Shown: piece by piece, positions 53,298 through 63,000 of the stretch
Layout: each line of letters begins with the position of its first letter
Numbering within the stretch: position 1 is the stretch's first letter
NCBI GenBank assembly: GCA_002716125.1
Contig: PAZH01000023.1
Span: forward strand, 38,278-102,277
Direction of reading: 5' to 3'
DNA from: Rhodospirillaceae bacterium
Lineage (GTDB): Bacteria > Pseudomonadota > Alphaproteobacteria > UBA8366
Length of the DNA stretch: 64,000 nucleotides
Notes under the pieces: model-generated
Told to the model about the DNA's origin: nothing
Database searches by the model: none
Seen by the model: the letters and a program-made list of their open reading frames with translations, nothing else
Position numbers and translations under genes: made by a program

Positions 53298-54429
53298 ATG
53301 CGTGCGGAAGCGCAGGCTCTTATCGATAGTACGAAGCAGTCGTTGGTGCTGCTGAGGAGGCATCTTTGACTATGATGCCGCGACACGACGCCTAGACGAG
53401 CTGAACGCGCTCGCTGAAGACCCCGACCTTTGGAACAATCCGGAAAACGCGCAAAAGATCATGCGCGAACGTACACGGCTGGAGAAACGGATAACGGGTT
53501 ACGACACGCTCGTCCGGGAACTGGATGAGAATACGGAATTGATCGAACTCGCAGAAGCCGAAGGCGATGAGGATATCGCGGCCGAAGCCGAAGCGGTCTT
53601 GGCGCGGCTCAGCAAGAGTGCAGAGAAGCAACAGATCGAAAGTCTTCTCTCCAGCGAAGCGGACGGAAACGACTGCTATCTCGAAGTGCACGCCGGTGCT
53701 GGTGGCACGGAATCGCAAGACTGGGCCGAGATGTTGTTGCGCATGTATCTGCGATGGGGGGAGCAGCATGGCTACAAGGTCGAATGGCTGGAAGAGTCCG
53801 CTGGTGAAGAGGCGGGCCTTAAATCTGCAACCATTCGGGTCAACGGCGAAGATGCCTACGGCTGGCTAAAGACGGAAACAGGTGTTCATCGCTTGGTGCG
53901 CATATCGCCTTATGATGCCGCGGCGCGACGTCATACGAGCTTCGCTTCGATTGGCGTCTACCCCGTGATCGACGACACGATCGACATCGTCATCAATGAC
54001 AAAGACCTGCGCGTCGATACCTACCGTGCTTCGGGGGCGGGCGGCCAGCACGTTAATCGAACGGATAGCGCCGTCCGCATCACCCACATTCCGACCGGTA
54101 TTGTCGTCCAATGTCAGAATGACCGCTCCCAGCATAAGAACCGGGCGACGGCCATGAAGATGTTGCAGGCGCGACTTTACGAAGCGGAATTAAAAGCGCG
54201 TGAAGATGCCGCTCAGGCGGAACATGAAGCCAAGACCGATATCGGCTGGGGTCACCAGATTCGCTCGTACGTCCTGCATCCCTATCAAATGGTCAAAGAC
54301 CTGCGAACGAATGTAGAGACCGGAAACGCGCAAGGCGTTCTCGACGGAGATTTGGACCGGTTCTTGGAAGCGTCTCTGGCCGACCGGCTTGGCGGCAGCG
54401 ACGAAGCGGCTGAGGTCGAACAGGCTTAA
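53298..54429 (+). CDS. prfB: Peptide chain release factor 2, with programmed +1 frameshift
   Basis: RF2 ends translation at UGA and UAA. The gene starts at ATG 53298 (GGAGAG upstream) and reads 23 codons to CTT, then an in-frame TGA at 53367-53369. Ribosomes must slip +1 (CTT-T-GAC) and continue from 53368, giving a 376-residue protein (join 53298-53366 and 53368-54429). The downstream part contains the stop-codon recognition motif SPY (SPF type) in [11 protein letters not shown] and the peptidyl-hydrolysis motif GGQ in [14 protein letters not shown]. Automated calls that begin at 53461 miss about 54 N-terminal residues. Confidence 0.95.
53355..53370 (+). promoter_or_regulatory. RF2 autoregulatory frameshift site
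   Basis: A Shine-Dalgarno-like AGGAGG (53355-53360), three spacer bases, the slippery codon CTT (53364-53366), the stop TGA (53367-53369) and a following C reproduce the classic RF2 frameshift element. When RF2 is scarce, the ribosome pauses at UGA and slips forward, making more RF2. Confidence 0.95.
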
Positions 54430-54438
54430 CGGCCGGCG

Positions 54439-54831
54439 TTACCCGTCCGATTTTGCTGCCATCGCTTCGATTTCGATCAAAAATTCGGGCTTTGCGAGAC
54501 CGGCTATGACGATCATTGTTGAGCCGCATTTGATGTCACCGACATACTTGTCGCGGACGGTTCTGAAGCCTGCCATGTCATCGGGGTTAACGATATAGAC
54601 ATTAAGGCGCACCAGATCCTCTAACCCCATATCGCCGGATGCGAGAATGTTTTTGATGTTCTCAAAGACCAGGGTCGATTGCGCTTCGATCCCTTCCGGC
54701 ACGGAGCCGTCCGGCGCGATGGCGATCTGACCCGAAAGGCACATCCAACGGGCATCGGGTGGCACTTCGACACCGTGACTATAAGACGATAGCGGTGTCG
54801 CGACGGTGGCGGGGTTGTGTTTTTTTAGCAT
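54439..54831 (-). CDS. RidA family protein (second copy)
   Basis: A 130-residue Rid superfamily protein, closer to the compact form: MLKKHNPATVATPLSSYSHGVEVP, WMCLSGQIAIAPDGSVPEGIEAQ, FENIKNILASGDMGLEDLVRLNVYIVN, and a C terminus with IVIAGLAKPEFLIEIEAMA. The region where RidA has its imine-binding Arg (usually in the G..R.....LP segment) is diverged (KCGSTMIVIAGLAK), so deaminase activity is uncertain. The ATG at 54831 has GAGGA nine bases upstream, 13 bases after the bcp stop, so it is probably co-transcribed with bcp. Confidence 0.87.
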   Translation of the reverse strand: MLKKHNPATVATPLSSYSHGVEVPPDARWMCLSGQIAIAPDGSVPEGIEAQSTLVFENIKNILASGDMGLEDLVRLNVYIVNPDDMAGFRTVRDKYVGDIKCGSTMIVIAGLAKPEFLIEIEAMAAKSDG

Positions 54832-54844
54832 CCTGCAAATTCCT

Positions 54845-55306
54845 CTAGCTTTGGACGGCTTCCAATACGGCCTCGACATGTCCTTTGACGCGCACTTTCC
54901 GCCACACCTGCGAGACCTTGCCCTTCTCATCGATTAAGAACGTCGAACGTTCGATACCCATGTACTTTCGGCCGTAGTTCATTTTCTCGACCCACACACC
55001 GAACGCTTCGCACGCTTCGCCCTCGGTATCGGCGACGAGCGCGAAGGGCAGGTCGTGTTTGGCTTTGAAATTGTCATGGCGTTTAACGCTGTCTTTGGAG
55101 ACGCCGACGATGGTCGCACCGGCCTTCTCGAACGCCTTGATATTGTCGCGAAACCCTTGGGCTTCCGTCGTGCATCCCGGAGTCGAGTCCTTGGGATAAA
55201 AGTATAAGACGACTTTCCCGCCCTTGAGCGAGGCAAGTTCGAGTTCGCCCCCGCCGTCGGTTGGCAGTTTAAAGTTTGGCGCTTTAGCGCCGACGTCTAT
55301 GCTCAT
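54845..55306 (-). CDS. bcp: Thioredoxin-dependent peroxiredoxin (Bcp/PrxQ)
   Basis: A 153-residue peroxiredoxin that reduces hydrogen peroxide and organic peroxides. The peroxidatic Cys45 is in KDSTPGCTTEAQGFRD. Many Bcp proteins have the resolving Cys five residues later (CTTEAC), but here position 50 is Gln. Cys99 (GEACEAFGVW) is the only other Cys seen. The enzyme may thus work as a 1-Cys type or use Cys99. Fold elements VVLYFYPKD and STFLIDEKGKV are typical. It leads a two-gene unit with RidA. Confidence 0.93.
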   Translation of the reverse strand: MSIDVGAKAPNFKLPTDGGGELELASLKGGKVVLYFYPKDSTPGCTTEAQGFRDNIKAFEKAGATIVGVSKDSVKRHDNFKAKHDLPFALVADTEGEACEAFGVWVEKMNYGRKYMGIERSTFLIDEKGKVSQVWRKVRVKGHVEAVLEAVQS

Positions 55307-55394
55307 TCACGGACACTCCTCGTTAGTGCGAAAGACCATTTCGACTAAGCAAATATAGCGTTGGTGCGGTGCAATCCCACCGTTTCGTAAGGAT

Positions 55395-56210
55395 TTAGTG
55401 GCTGTGCGTTTCGATTTCATAGAAGGCGGACGGTAAGCCCGCCGCATTGCGGCTTTTCTTATTGAAGGGCGGCTTCAATTCGCCTTTGAAATAGCGTTGG
55501 ACCAAATCATGGAACGTTGATACCGGTTCTAAATCGCGTCTTTCGCAGAGATGAGCGAACCACCTCTGGCCGGCGGCGACATGGCCAATCTCATCCTTAT
55601 GGATGATATCGAGGATAGCCGCGCTTTCCTCATCATCGACGGCGCGGAGTTTCTCAATCATCGGCGGCGTTACATCCAAGCCCCGGGCCTCCAATACCAA
55701 GGGTACGACAGCGAGGCGCGCCAGGAGATCATGGGCGGTATTCTCGGCGGCTTCCCACAACCCGTCATGCGCCGGAAGGTCGCCGTACGCCGCCCCTAAA
55801 GTCTTGAGCCGCTCCGACAATAAAAGAAAATGCCGGCCTTCGTCCGACGCGACGCCGATCCAATCGATAAAAAATGCCCCCGGAAGGTCTTCATGTTGGC
55901 CGAAACGCGCGATGATATCGCAAGCGAGGTCCACCGCGTTCAATTCGATGTGGGCTAAGGCGTGGAGAAGGGCGACCCGACCTTTGATACCGCGGTTAAT
56001 GCGTCGCCGCGGGACCTTGCCGGGTGCAAGAAGAAGCGGCCGGTCCGGGCGGCTTGGGCGGCGCGGCGGCATAGCGTTCGAGTGCGACAGATCGTCAGTC
56101 GTCTGCCATCGCGCCCGAAGCGCGGTCGCAAGCGTCGCTTTTTCAAACGGGTCGGAGGTGTCAAGGACCGCCACGGCATCTGCCGTGAGCGAGGAGGTTT
56201 CCGAATTCAC
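55395..56210 (-). CDS. DUF455 ferritin-like protein
   Basis: A 271-residue member of the DUF455 family, predicted ferritin-like four-helix bundles. Likely metal ligands are spread through the helices: HALAHIELNAVDLA, SDEGRHFLLL (an E-x-x-H motif), EARGLDVTPPM and HKDEIGHVAAG (another E-x-x-H). This pattern fits a diiron or similar centre of unknown activity. I chose GTG at 56210 because it overlaps the preceding gene's stop by four bases (GTGA) and begins just before the conserved part. The upstream gene encodes the degenerate Hpt/REC protein, so the two are translationally coupled. Confidence 0.85.
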   Translation of the reverse strand: MNSETSSLTADAVAVLDTSDPFEKATLATALRARWQTTDDLSHSNAMPPRRPSRPDRPLLLAPGKVPRRRINRGIKGRVALLHALAHIELNAVDLACDIIARFGQHEDLPGAFFIDWIGVASDEGRHFLLLSERLKTLGAAYGDLPAHDGLWEAAENTAHDLLARLAVVPLVLEARGLDVTPPMIEKLRAVDDEESAAILDIIHKDEIGHVAAGQRWFAHLCERRDLEPVSTFHDLVQRYFKGELKPPFNKKSRNAAGLPSAFYEIETHSH

Positions 56211-56965
56211 GTGATTCCGAATTGTGCAAGCGCATCGGCGAGGTCGTCGCCGAATTTCGCACCCTTCTTCAATAGGGCCGCACTCTGCGGCAGGTCCGCT
56301 AACGCCGCATGGTCGCGATCGCGGCTCGTTAGAATGGCGAAGGGGATGGCTTTTGTCACCGGCATCGCGCCGAAGGCACAAGCCAGATCGATACCGCTCA
56401 GCTGGTCGAGTTCGGCCGACGCAATGATCATATCGGGTTTTGTCTGGACGGCGTAGCTCGGGGAATCAACCGATTCCCGGATCGTCATGACCCGATAACC
56501 GCATGCGCGCAACTCGCGCGACACCAGTTTCGATACGGTTTTGTTCGGCTCAACCAACATTATCTCAACATCGACTTGGACCACATTGTCGAGATCCGGC
56601 GGTGTTCGCACGGGTAACGAACGAGCGAAAGCACTTACGTCTTCGTCCCGATCGGAACGTTCGACCAAGCCGCGCACGATTGTCGAATAGTGTTGCAGGT
56701 CTTCCAGAACCTTGGGTGTCGATTGCGTTAAATCCTCAAGATAGTCGCAGAGACGATGCAACGCGACATCCATGAAGGTGATCTCCAAGACTCTGCCTTG
56801 CGCGCGCAACACAGAGAAGGCGGCGAAGAGACGCTTTCCTTCTGCTGTCGTATCGGCGCTGCCTGCGGACAAATTGCCGAGCGTTACGTCGAAGTCGGCC
56901 AGGACGTCGTCGACTTCTTCCAGGTATTCTCGAACCAGTTGTCCGCGTAGTTGATCGTCAATCAT
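56207..56965 (-). CDS. Degenerate Hpt/receiver-domain protein
   Basis: A 252-residue protein with an N-terminal helical bundle resembling a histidine phosphotransfer (CheA P1-like) domain and a C-terminal receiver-like domain. The usual AHSLKG phospho-His motif reads AFSVLRAQG (Phe50 for His). In the receiver-like part (about 132-250), strand 3 reads PDMIIASAELDQLSG, with Ser183 where the phosphoacceptor Asp belongs, while a Lys-rich segment (LLKKGAK) remains. Neither domain should accept phosphate, so it may be a scaffold or decoy. It overlaps the DUF455 gene by four bases. No kinase is adjacent. Function is unknown. Confidence 0.78.
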   Translation of the reverse strand: MIDDQLRGQLVREYLEEVDDVLADFDVTLGNLSAGSADTTAEGKRLFAAFSVLRAQGRVLEITFMDVALHRLCDYLEDLTQSTPKVLEDLQHYSTIVRGLVERSDRDEDVSAFARSLPVRTPPDLDNVVQVDVEIMLVEPNKTVSKLVSRELRACGYRVMTIRESVDSPSYAVQTKPDMIIASAELDQLSGIDLACAFGAMPVTKAIPFAILTSRDRDHAALADLPQSAALLKKGAKFGDDLADALAQFGIT

Positions 56966-57042
56966 TAGACCGTTGTATCCACAGGTTGTGGCTTCATTCG
57001 AGCATAGCTTCCGGAACTAACCCTTACGGAATCGTAAACATA

Positions 57043-59964
57043 TTATTCGCTGGAGGCGAGTATATGTTGAAAGAGCCCGCGTGTCTGTTCGGCTTGAACG
57101 GACATATGCGCCTTCAATTGATCGAAGGTTTCGACGCCACCGGCCCGGCAAAGCGCATTTGTCTGACCGGCGGGCGGGATTCCGTCATCCAAACGCTCCG
57201 GCCCGGTTAAGCGGATGATCGATTGCAGGCTTTGCCATAATGTAAGGGACGACAATAGCGTATTTGCAATGTCGTCTTGAAGTAGCTTCGCCTGTCGAAG
57301 TTGCGTGAGTGCGCCCGCCGTGGACGTTGAAAGCACTGCGGGTGCAGATGACGCGTGAAGCAATTGCAATGTTTGTGTGACAAACTCGATATCGACCAGG
57401 CCGCCGCTGCGATGTTTGATATCCCAAATGGATTCACCTTTGTGCTCTTTCGCCATCCGCTGGCGCATGTCTTGGATATCCGAGAACAGCGTGTCGCGAT
57501 CGCGTTCCTGTTGGAGAATATCGGCTATGCCCGCGCGAATACGATCTTGGAACGTTCCATTGCCGCAAATTGGCCGCGCGCGTGTGAGCGCCATGTGCTC
57601 CCAAGTCCAAGCAGAATTCTGCAGATAGTCTAAATAACCGTCTATATGGACCGCGATCGGGCCTTTGTTACCGGAGGGCCGCAACCGTAAATCCACTTCG
57701 TAGAGTCTTCCCTCACCGGTCGGAGCGCTGATGGCGCTGACGATTCGTTGCGCAAGGCGCATGAAATATACGCTTGGCGCAAGCGGTTTGGGGCCATCGG
57801 ACGCCTCGACTTCAGGCGCGTGATCGTACACGAATACGATATCCAGGTCAGAGCCGTGCATCAGTTCGCGTCCGCCGAGTTTTCCATAGGCGATGGCGGA
57901 CAGCGTACCGCCGGCGACTTGGCCATGTTGCTTCGCAAACTCAGTTTCGACAGTCGGCATGAGAACTTTGATGACCGTTTCCGCCACCGAAGAAAGTCCT
58001 GGACCGGCCGCTACAGCATCGATCGCACCGCGCAAAACTTGGATGCCGATTCGGAACTTATGATCGTTCGTCCAGCGTCTCGTGATGTCTAAGACATGCT
58101 CGAAGTGATCCGCCTCCGTGAGAGAATGTTGGAGGTCTGCAAGCATGGTCTCCGCGTCTTCAACCGGCTTATCAAACTCGTCCGTCAGGACATAGTCGAG
58201 CAGGTGAGGATTACGGCTTAGCCAATCCGCGAGCAATGGGGCGTCGCCCATCACCATGGCGATAAGGTCGAGTAAATCGGGATTGGCGTGGATCAAAGAC
58301 AATAACTGTACGCCGGCGGGAAGGCGGCCGAGGAACTCGTCGAATTTGACGAATGCGATGTCGGCATTGGCCGTTTTCGCGAGCGCACCGAGCAATTGCG
58401 GCATAAGTTCGGTGAGGAGTTGTCGTGACCGCTCGCTCCGCGTTGCGCGATATCGCCCGTGATGCCAAATCCGGACTGTGTTGAAGATCCGGCCAGGGTC
58501 ATCGAAACCCATGTCACGCAAGGTGGCTTCGGTGTCGGGGTGTAGTTCGTTGCCGGTGAAGACGAGCGAGCCTTGTGCCCCCAAGTCTTGCGAATCTTCG
58601 AACAGGGCAGCGTAATGTCGCTCCACTCTTTGCAGATTCTCGACAAGTTCTTCTCGAAACGCCGCACCATCCGGGTAACCGGCAAAAACGGCGACTTCCT
58701 CGACTTTCTCGTCCGTCTTCGGCAGCTCGTGCGTTTGCTTGTCGTCGATCATTTGTAAACGGTGTTCAATGCGACGCAGATACCGGTATGACGCCAGAAG
58801 ATCGGTTGCTGTGTCCTGCCCAATTCGGCCATGCTCGACAAGCGCATCCAAAACGTTCTCGAGATTTTGACCGCGTAACGCCGGACTCCGGCCGCCCCAG
58901 ATCAGTTGTTGGGTTTGCGCGAAAAATTCGATCTCCCGGATACCGCCGCGACCAAGCTTGATATTGTGCCCGTTCACCGCAATTGTGCCGCCGCCACGGT
59001 GGGCCGTGATTTGGCGTTTCACCGAATGGATGTCTTGGATGGCGGCAAAATCCAAATTTTTGCGCCAAACAAACGGCCGCAGGTGATGCAGGAATTCCTC
59101 GCCAAGTTCGATATCTCCCGCGACGGGCCGCGCCCGGATCATCGCCATGCGTTCCCAGTTCTGTCCGACGCTTTCGTAATAGATTTCCGCAGCCATCGTG
59201 GATATGGCGACCGGCGTTGTGCCGGGGTCCGGTCGTAACCTCAGATCGGTCCGGTGCACGTAACCGTCCGCGGTCCGCTCTTCCAGCAGCTTGACGATAT
59301 CACGCGTGACCCGCACGTAGTTGGCGCCGATCATATCAGGGTCGTCGTGAGGCAGGCGTTCGGGATCGTAAAGGACGATAAGATCGACGTCGCTCGAATA
59401 GTTAAGCTCCCGGGCACCTAGTTTTCCCAACGCCAAAACGACATAGCCTGACCTCGTCTCCGGATCGTTCGGATCCGCCAGCGGTATTCGTCCGGCATCG
59501 CTGGCTTGTCGCAACGCGTGGCGGGCCGCGGCAGAGATCGTGGCGTCGGCAAAATCGGATAGATTCAGCATCACACGGTCGACATCCCAGACTTCCGTGA
59601 TATCCGCGACACCAATGGTCAGAGAGGCATGCCGTTTCGCTTCTCTGAGCGCCTCCATGACCTTGCCGGTATCTTTGATCGCGCCAAACGCGCTATTGAC
59701 CGCGGTCAGAACCTCCGCGAAAGCTGCATCGGGCCCATCGCGGAAGAGCCGGCAGGTGAAGTCAGCATCCCGTTGCAAATTCTGCGCGAGAAAGGGGCTG
59801 TTTCCCGCAACGGCTTCCAATAGTTTTCGCCCACGCTGGTCGCTTGCGACAGCCTCGCAAAACGCGCTGTCTTCCGCGTTGGCGATCCATCTCTCGATTG
59901 TGCGTTCAGTGTGATCAGGATGGATGCCTGCAGGAAGGATATCTTCATCAAAGTCGAATATCAT
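57043..59964 (-). CDS. glnE: Bifunctional glutamine synthetase adenylyltransferase/removase
   Basis: GlnE attaches and removes AMP on glutamine synthetase in response to PII and glutamine, controlling nitrogen assimilation. The 973-residue protein contains two nucleotidyltransferase domains: an N-terminal one with ALGKLGARELNYSSDVDLIVLYD and a C-terminal one with AYGKLGGRELMHGSDLDIVFVYD. RTDLRLRP and EVDLRLRPSG segments follow each. The start at 59964 (MIFDFDEDILP) is preferred; an ORF opening at 60066 would overlap the divergent AsmA-like gene. No glnA is in this window. Confidence 0.94.
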   Translation of the reverse strand: MIFDFDEDILPAGIHPDHTERTIERWIANAEDSAFCEAVASDQRGRKLLEAVAGNSPFLAQNLQRDADFTCRLFRDGPDAAFAEVLTAVNSAFGAIKDTGKVMEALREAKRHASLTIGVADITEVWDVDRVMLNLSDFADATISAAARHALRQASDAGRIPLADPNDPETRSGYVVLALGKLGARELNYSSDVDLIVLYDPERLPHDDPDMIGANYVRVTRDIVKLLEERTADGYVHRTDLRLRPDPGTTPVAISTMAAEIYYESVGQNWERMAMIRARPVAGDIELGEEFLHHLRPFVWRKNLDFAAIQDIHSVKRQITAHRGGGTIAVNGHNIKLGRGGIREIEFFAQTQQLIWGGRSPALRGQNLENVLDALVEHGRIGQDTATDLLASYRYLRRIEHRLQMIDDKQTHELPKTDEKVEEVAVFAGYPDGAAFREELVENLQRVERHYAALFEDSQDLGAQGSLVFTGNELHPDTEATLRDMGFDDPGRIFNTVRIWHHGRYRATRSERSRQLLTELMPQLLGALAKTANADIAFVKFDEFLGRLPAGVQLLSLIHANPDLLDLIAMVMGDAPLLADWLSRNPHLLDYVLTDEFDKPVEDAETMLADLQHSLTEADHFEHVLDITRRWTNDHKFRIGIQVLRGAIDAVAAGPGLSSVAETVIKVLMPTVETEFAKQHGQVAGGTLSAIAYGKLGGRELMHGSDLDIVFVYDHAPEVEASDGPKPLAPSVYFMRLAQRIVSAISAPTGEGRLYEVDLRLRPSGNKGPIAVHIDGYLDYLQNSAWTWEHMALTRARPICGNGTFQDRIRAGIADILQQERDRDTLFSDIQDMRQRMAKEHKGESIWDIKHRSGGLVDIEFVTQTLQLLHASSAPAVLSTSTAGALTQLRQAKLLQDDIANTLLSSLTLWQSLQSIIRLTGPERLDDGIPPAGQTNALCRAGGVETFDQLKAHMSVQAEQTRGLFQHILASSE

Positions 59965-60050
59965 TGAATTCGTAGCCAATTTCTCAAATACATATGAATT
60001 CGCCGTGTTATCTGTATGATGGCTTATCGAGTTCAAGAATATAAAGAGTC

Positions 60051-63000
60051 GTGATTCCACGCGCACTTATTATCGGCATTGAATTACTCGGCGGTCTATT
60101 GGCTGTTGTGGTCATTGCCTTTGTCGCTTTGTTTTGGCGCTTGTCGACTGGGCCAATCCCGCTCGATTACGCGACGCCGTATATCGAAAGGGCGCTCAGT
60201 ACGGACTCGGCTTCCCTTGAGGCGAAAATTCAGAATACCGAACTGGTATGGGCCGGATGGGGCGATGCCTTCGACATTCGCATCTACAATGCGGCGATCT
60301 TGGGAAGCGGCGGTAAAATTCTCGCGACTCTGCCGGAGGCTTCCGTCGGTTTTTCCGTACCGGCCTTATTCCGGGGGTTGATTGCGCCGACGCATTTGGA
60401 AGTTTACGGCCTTAGCGCATCGGTCGAACGGGCCGAAGACGGTCGTATCGCGATGGGCTTTTTCGCGGGTAAAGATGAAGCCGCGGATCGTGAATTTGCG
60501 GACAATATTCCGGGTTATATCGCAAAGTTTTCGGAGCCGGGCGACCTGGAATCGGCGTTCGGTTACTTGGACGCCATCCGGGTTATGGATGTTGATCTGC
60601 GGTATAGCGATTTACAAACCGGGGCGAAGTGGCATGCACCGGAGACGAATATCGAACTTATCCGAGAAGCCGACGGCCTCGAAGCGATCGCTTCTATGGG
60701 GTTGGATTTTGGCAAGCGGCGCAGTCGTTTACGTGCGCATGCGGTGTTTTCGCCGGATCGGCCGGTTATCGACATTGCCGTCGACTTGGACGAGTTCTAT
60801 CCATCCGATCTTGCGGCCCGGTTACCCGAAATAAGCATCCTGAAACCGATCTCACTGCCGATTTCAGGGCAAGTTCGCGTGTCGGCGCAACACACCGGCG
60901 TTATTGATTCCGTCGCGTTTGATTTGAAGGGAGCCGTTGGAAGCTTCGCGGGCAATGTCATTGTGAATGCGGAGAACGAGTATGACCTGACGGTTAATCT
61001 TTCGGGTGTGCGTCTGAATGAGTTTTCTGCGCTGTTGCCGGAGCTGACGAATAAGGTTCAATTTGAAGCATCCCTGGACGCGCGTGCGTCGGGACAGATT
61101 TCGTCGTTTGGAAAAGTTCGAAATCTCGAGATGCGTGTCGAAACAGGCGCCGGTTTGGTTCATTACGCAGGCGTATTGCCGAACCCAATTCAGTTTGACG
61201 GTATTCAATTCGATGTAAAAACAGAGAATGCTTTCTCGCGGGTCATCGTGTCCGATTTCGAAGCTCGTCTCGGCAAGACCTTGGCCAGCTTAGATGTGTC
61301 GGCACATCGTATCGGCGATGAACTTCGTGCGCGTCTTAACGGCACGGCTTCGAATATCGACATGGCGACTCTCGATAAATTATGGCCGACATCGCTCGGT
61401 GTAGAAGCGCGCAAGTGGGTGACGACAAACATTCGTAAAGGCATCGTCGACAAGGCATCGTTAAAGCTCGTGGCGCAAACCCCTCTGCAAATGTTGGATG
61501 GTTTGCGGATACAGACGCTATCGGGTGGGCTCGAGTTTCGCGATTTGGAAGTCGCGTACTTTGACGGCTTTCCAAAGGTCCGAAACATCGAAGGAACCGC
61601 AACATTTACCAGAGATCGGCTCGACTTAGACGTCGCTCGCGGAAGTTTGATAGATTTGGATATCGACAATGGTGTCGTCCAATTGTCGCAACTCGACACT
61701 GATCAAGAACGCATATCGATTGATTTGGTGGCGCGTGGTCCACTTGCGACCGCATTGTCGCTCGCCAACCGCAAGCCTCTCGGATTTGTAGGTGAAGTCG
61801 GGATTGATCCCGCGGCCGTCGGCGGTGAAATGGCGGCTCGATTGGGCTTTCGGTTTCCGCTCCGGGCCGATGTTAAATTGAACCAAGTGAATGTCGTCGG
61901 CGCCGCAAATATGCGTGGCGTCAGTATGAAGCCCGGTCCATTTGGGTTCCAACTCTCGAACTCCGACTTGGAATTAAAGCTCTCCAACAAAGTGTTGAAA
62001 GTTGGCGGCCGGGTAGAGATGAACGGTGTTCCTTTGTCGGTCGACTGGCATGAAGTTTTTGTCGCGAGCGAGGACTTTCGAAGTCGTTATATATTGAGTG
62101 GCGAACTCGGCGCGCCGGAATTCAGCCGATTAGGTCTGCCGGATATGCCCTTTTTTGGCGGCCGTACGGAAATGAATTTGATCGTTAGCCGGTTTGGCGA
62201 CGGTCGGACCGAGGTGCTCGGTTCAGGCAACTTGAACGATGTTGTCTTGTCTGTTCCGGAGATCGGATGGATTAAGCCGGCAGGTCAGCCCGGCACCGTC
62301 CGGTTCGGTATGACATCTTTAGCGGACGGTAGTGCACGTATCGACCGCTTCGACTTAATCGCCGGCGACATGGAAGCCATCGGTAAGCTGGACTTTGAAG
62401 GCGGAAACTTTCGAAGATGGAAAGCGGATTTTTCAAAATTCAAGGTCGGTAAGACCGATATTCGGGGACAAGTATCACAATTATCGGATGGAGAATTTCT
62501 TGTCCGGCTCGATGGTTCGCGCCTCGACATTGAACCGCTTTTGATTGGCGACCAGAGGGAGGGCCGCGAAGTCGCCCGAAATGCGGTTGCGGAAACAAAG
62601 CAAATTTATATCGATATGAATGTCGACAGCTTGCGTACCGGACCAAAGTTTGGCCTCGGTCGCACGGAAGGGCAAATGCGTCTTATCGGTCGAGAGATCG
62701 ATATGTTGTCGATGGACGCGGGTTTGGGCGACGGTAAGTCTCTTCAAGTCAATTACGCACCTAGTCAAGCGGGACATGCTTTAGAAATCAGGTCGAATGA
62801 TGCCGGTGCGACGCTACGGATGCTCGGTTGGAGCGATAAGCTTGAAGGCGGCGAATTGTCGGTGACGGGACAACGGCGCGGACAAGACGAACCGCTCAGT
62901 GGGTCGTTCAAGCTCTCCGACTACAAACTCACCAAAGCGCCCGCATTGGCACGCCTGCTTCAGGTCGCGTCTTTGACAGGTATATTCGATGCCTTGCAGA

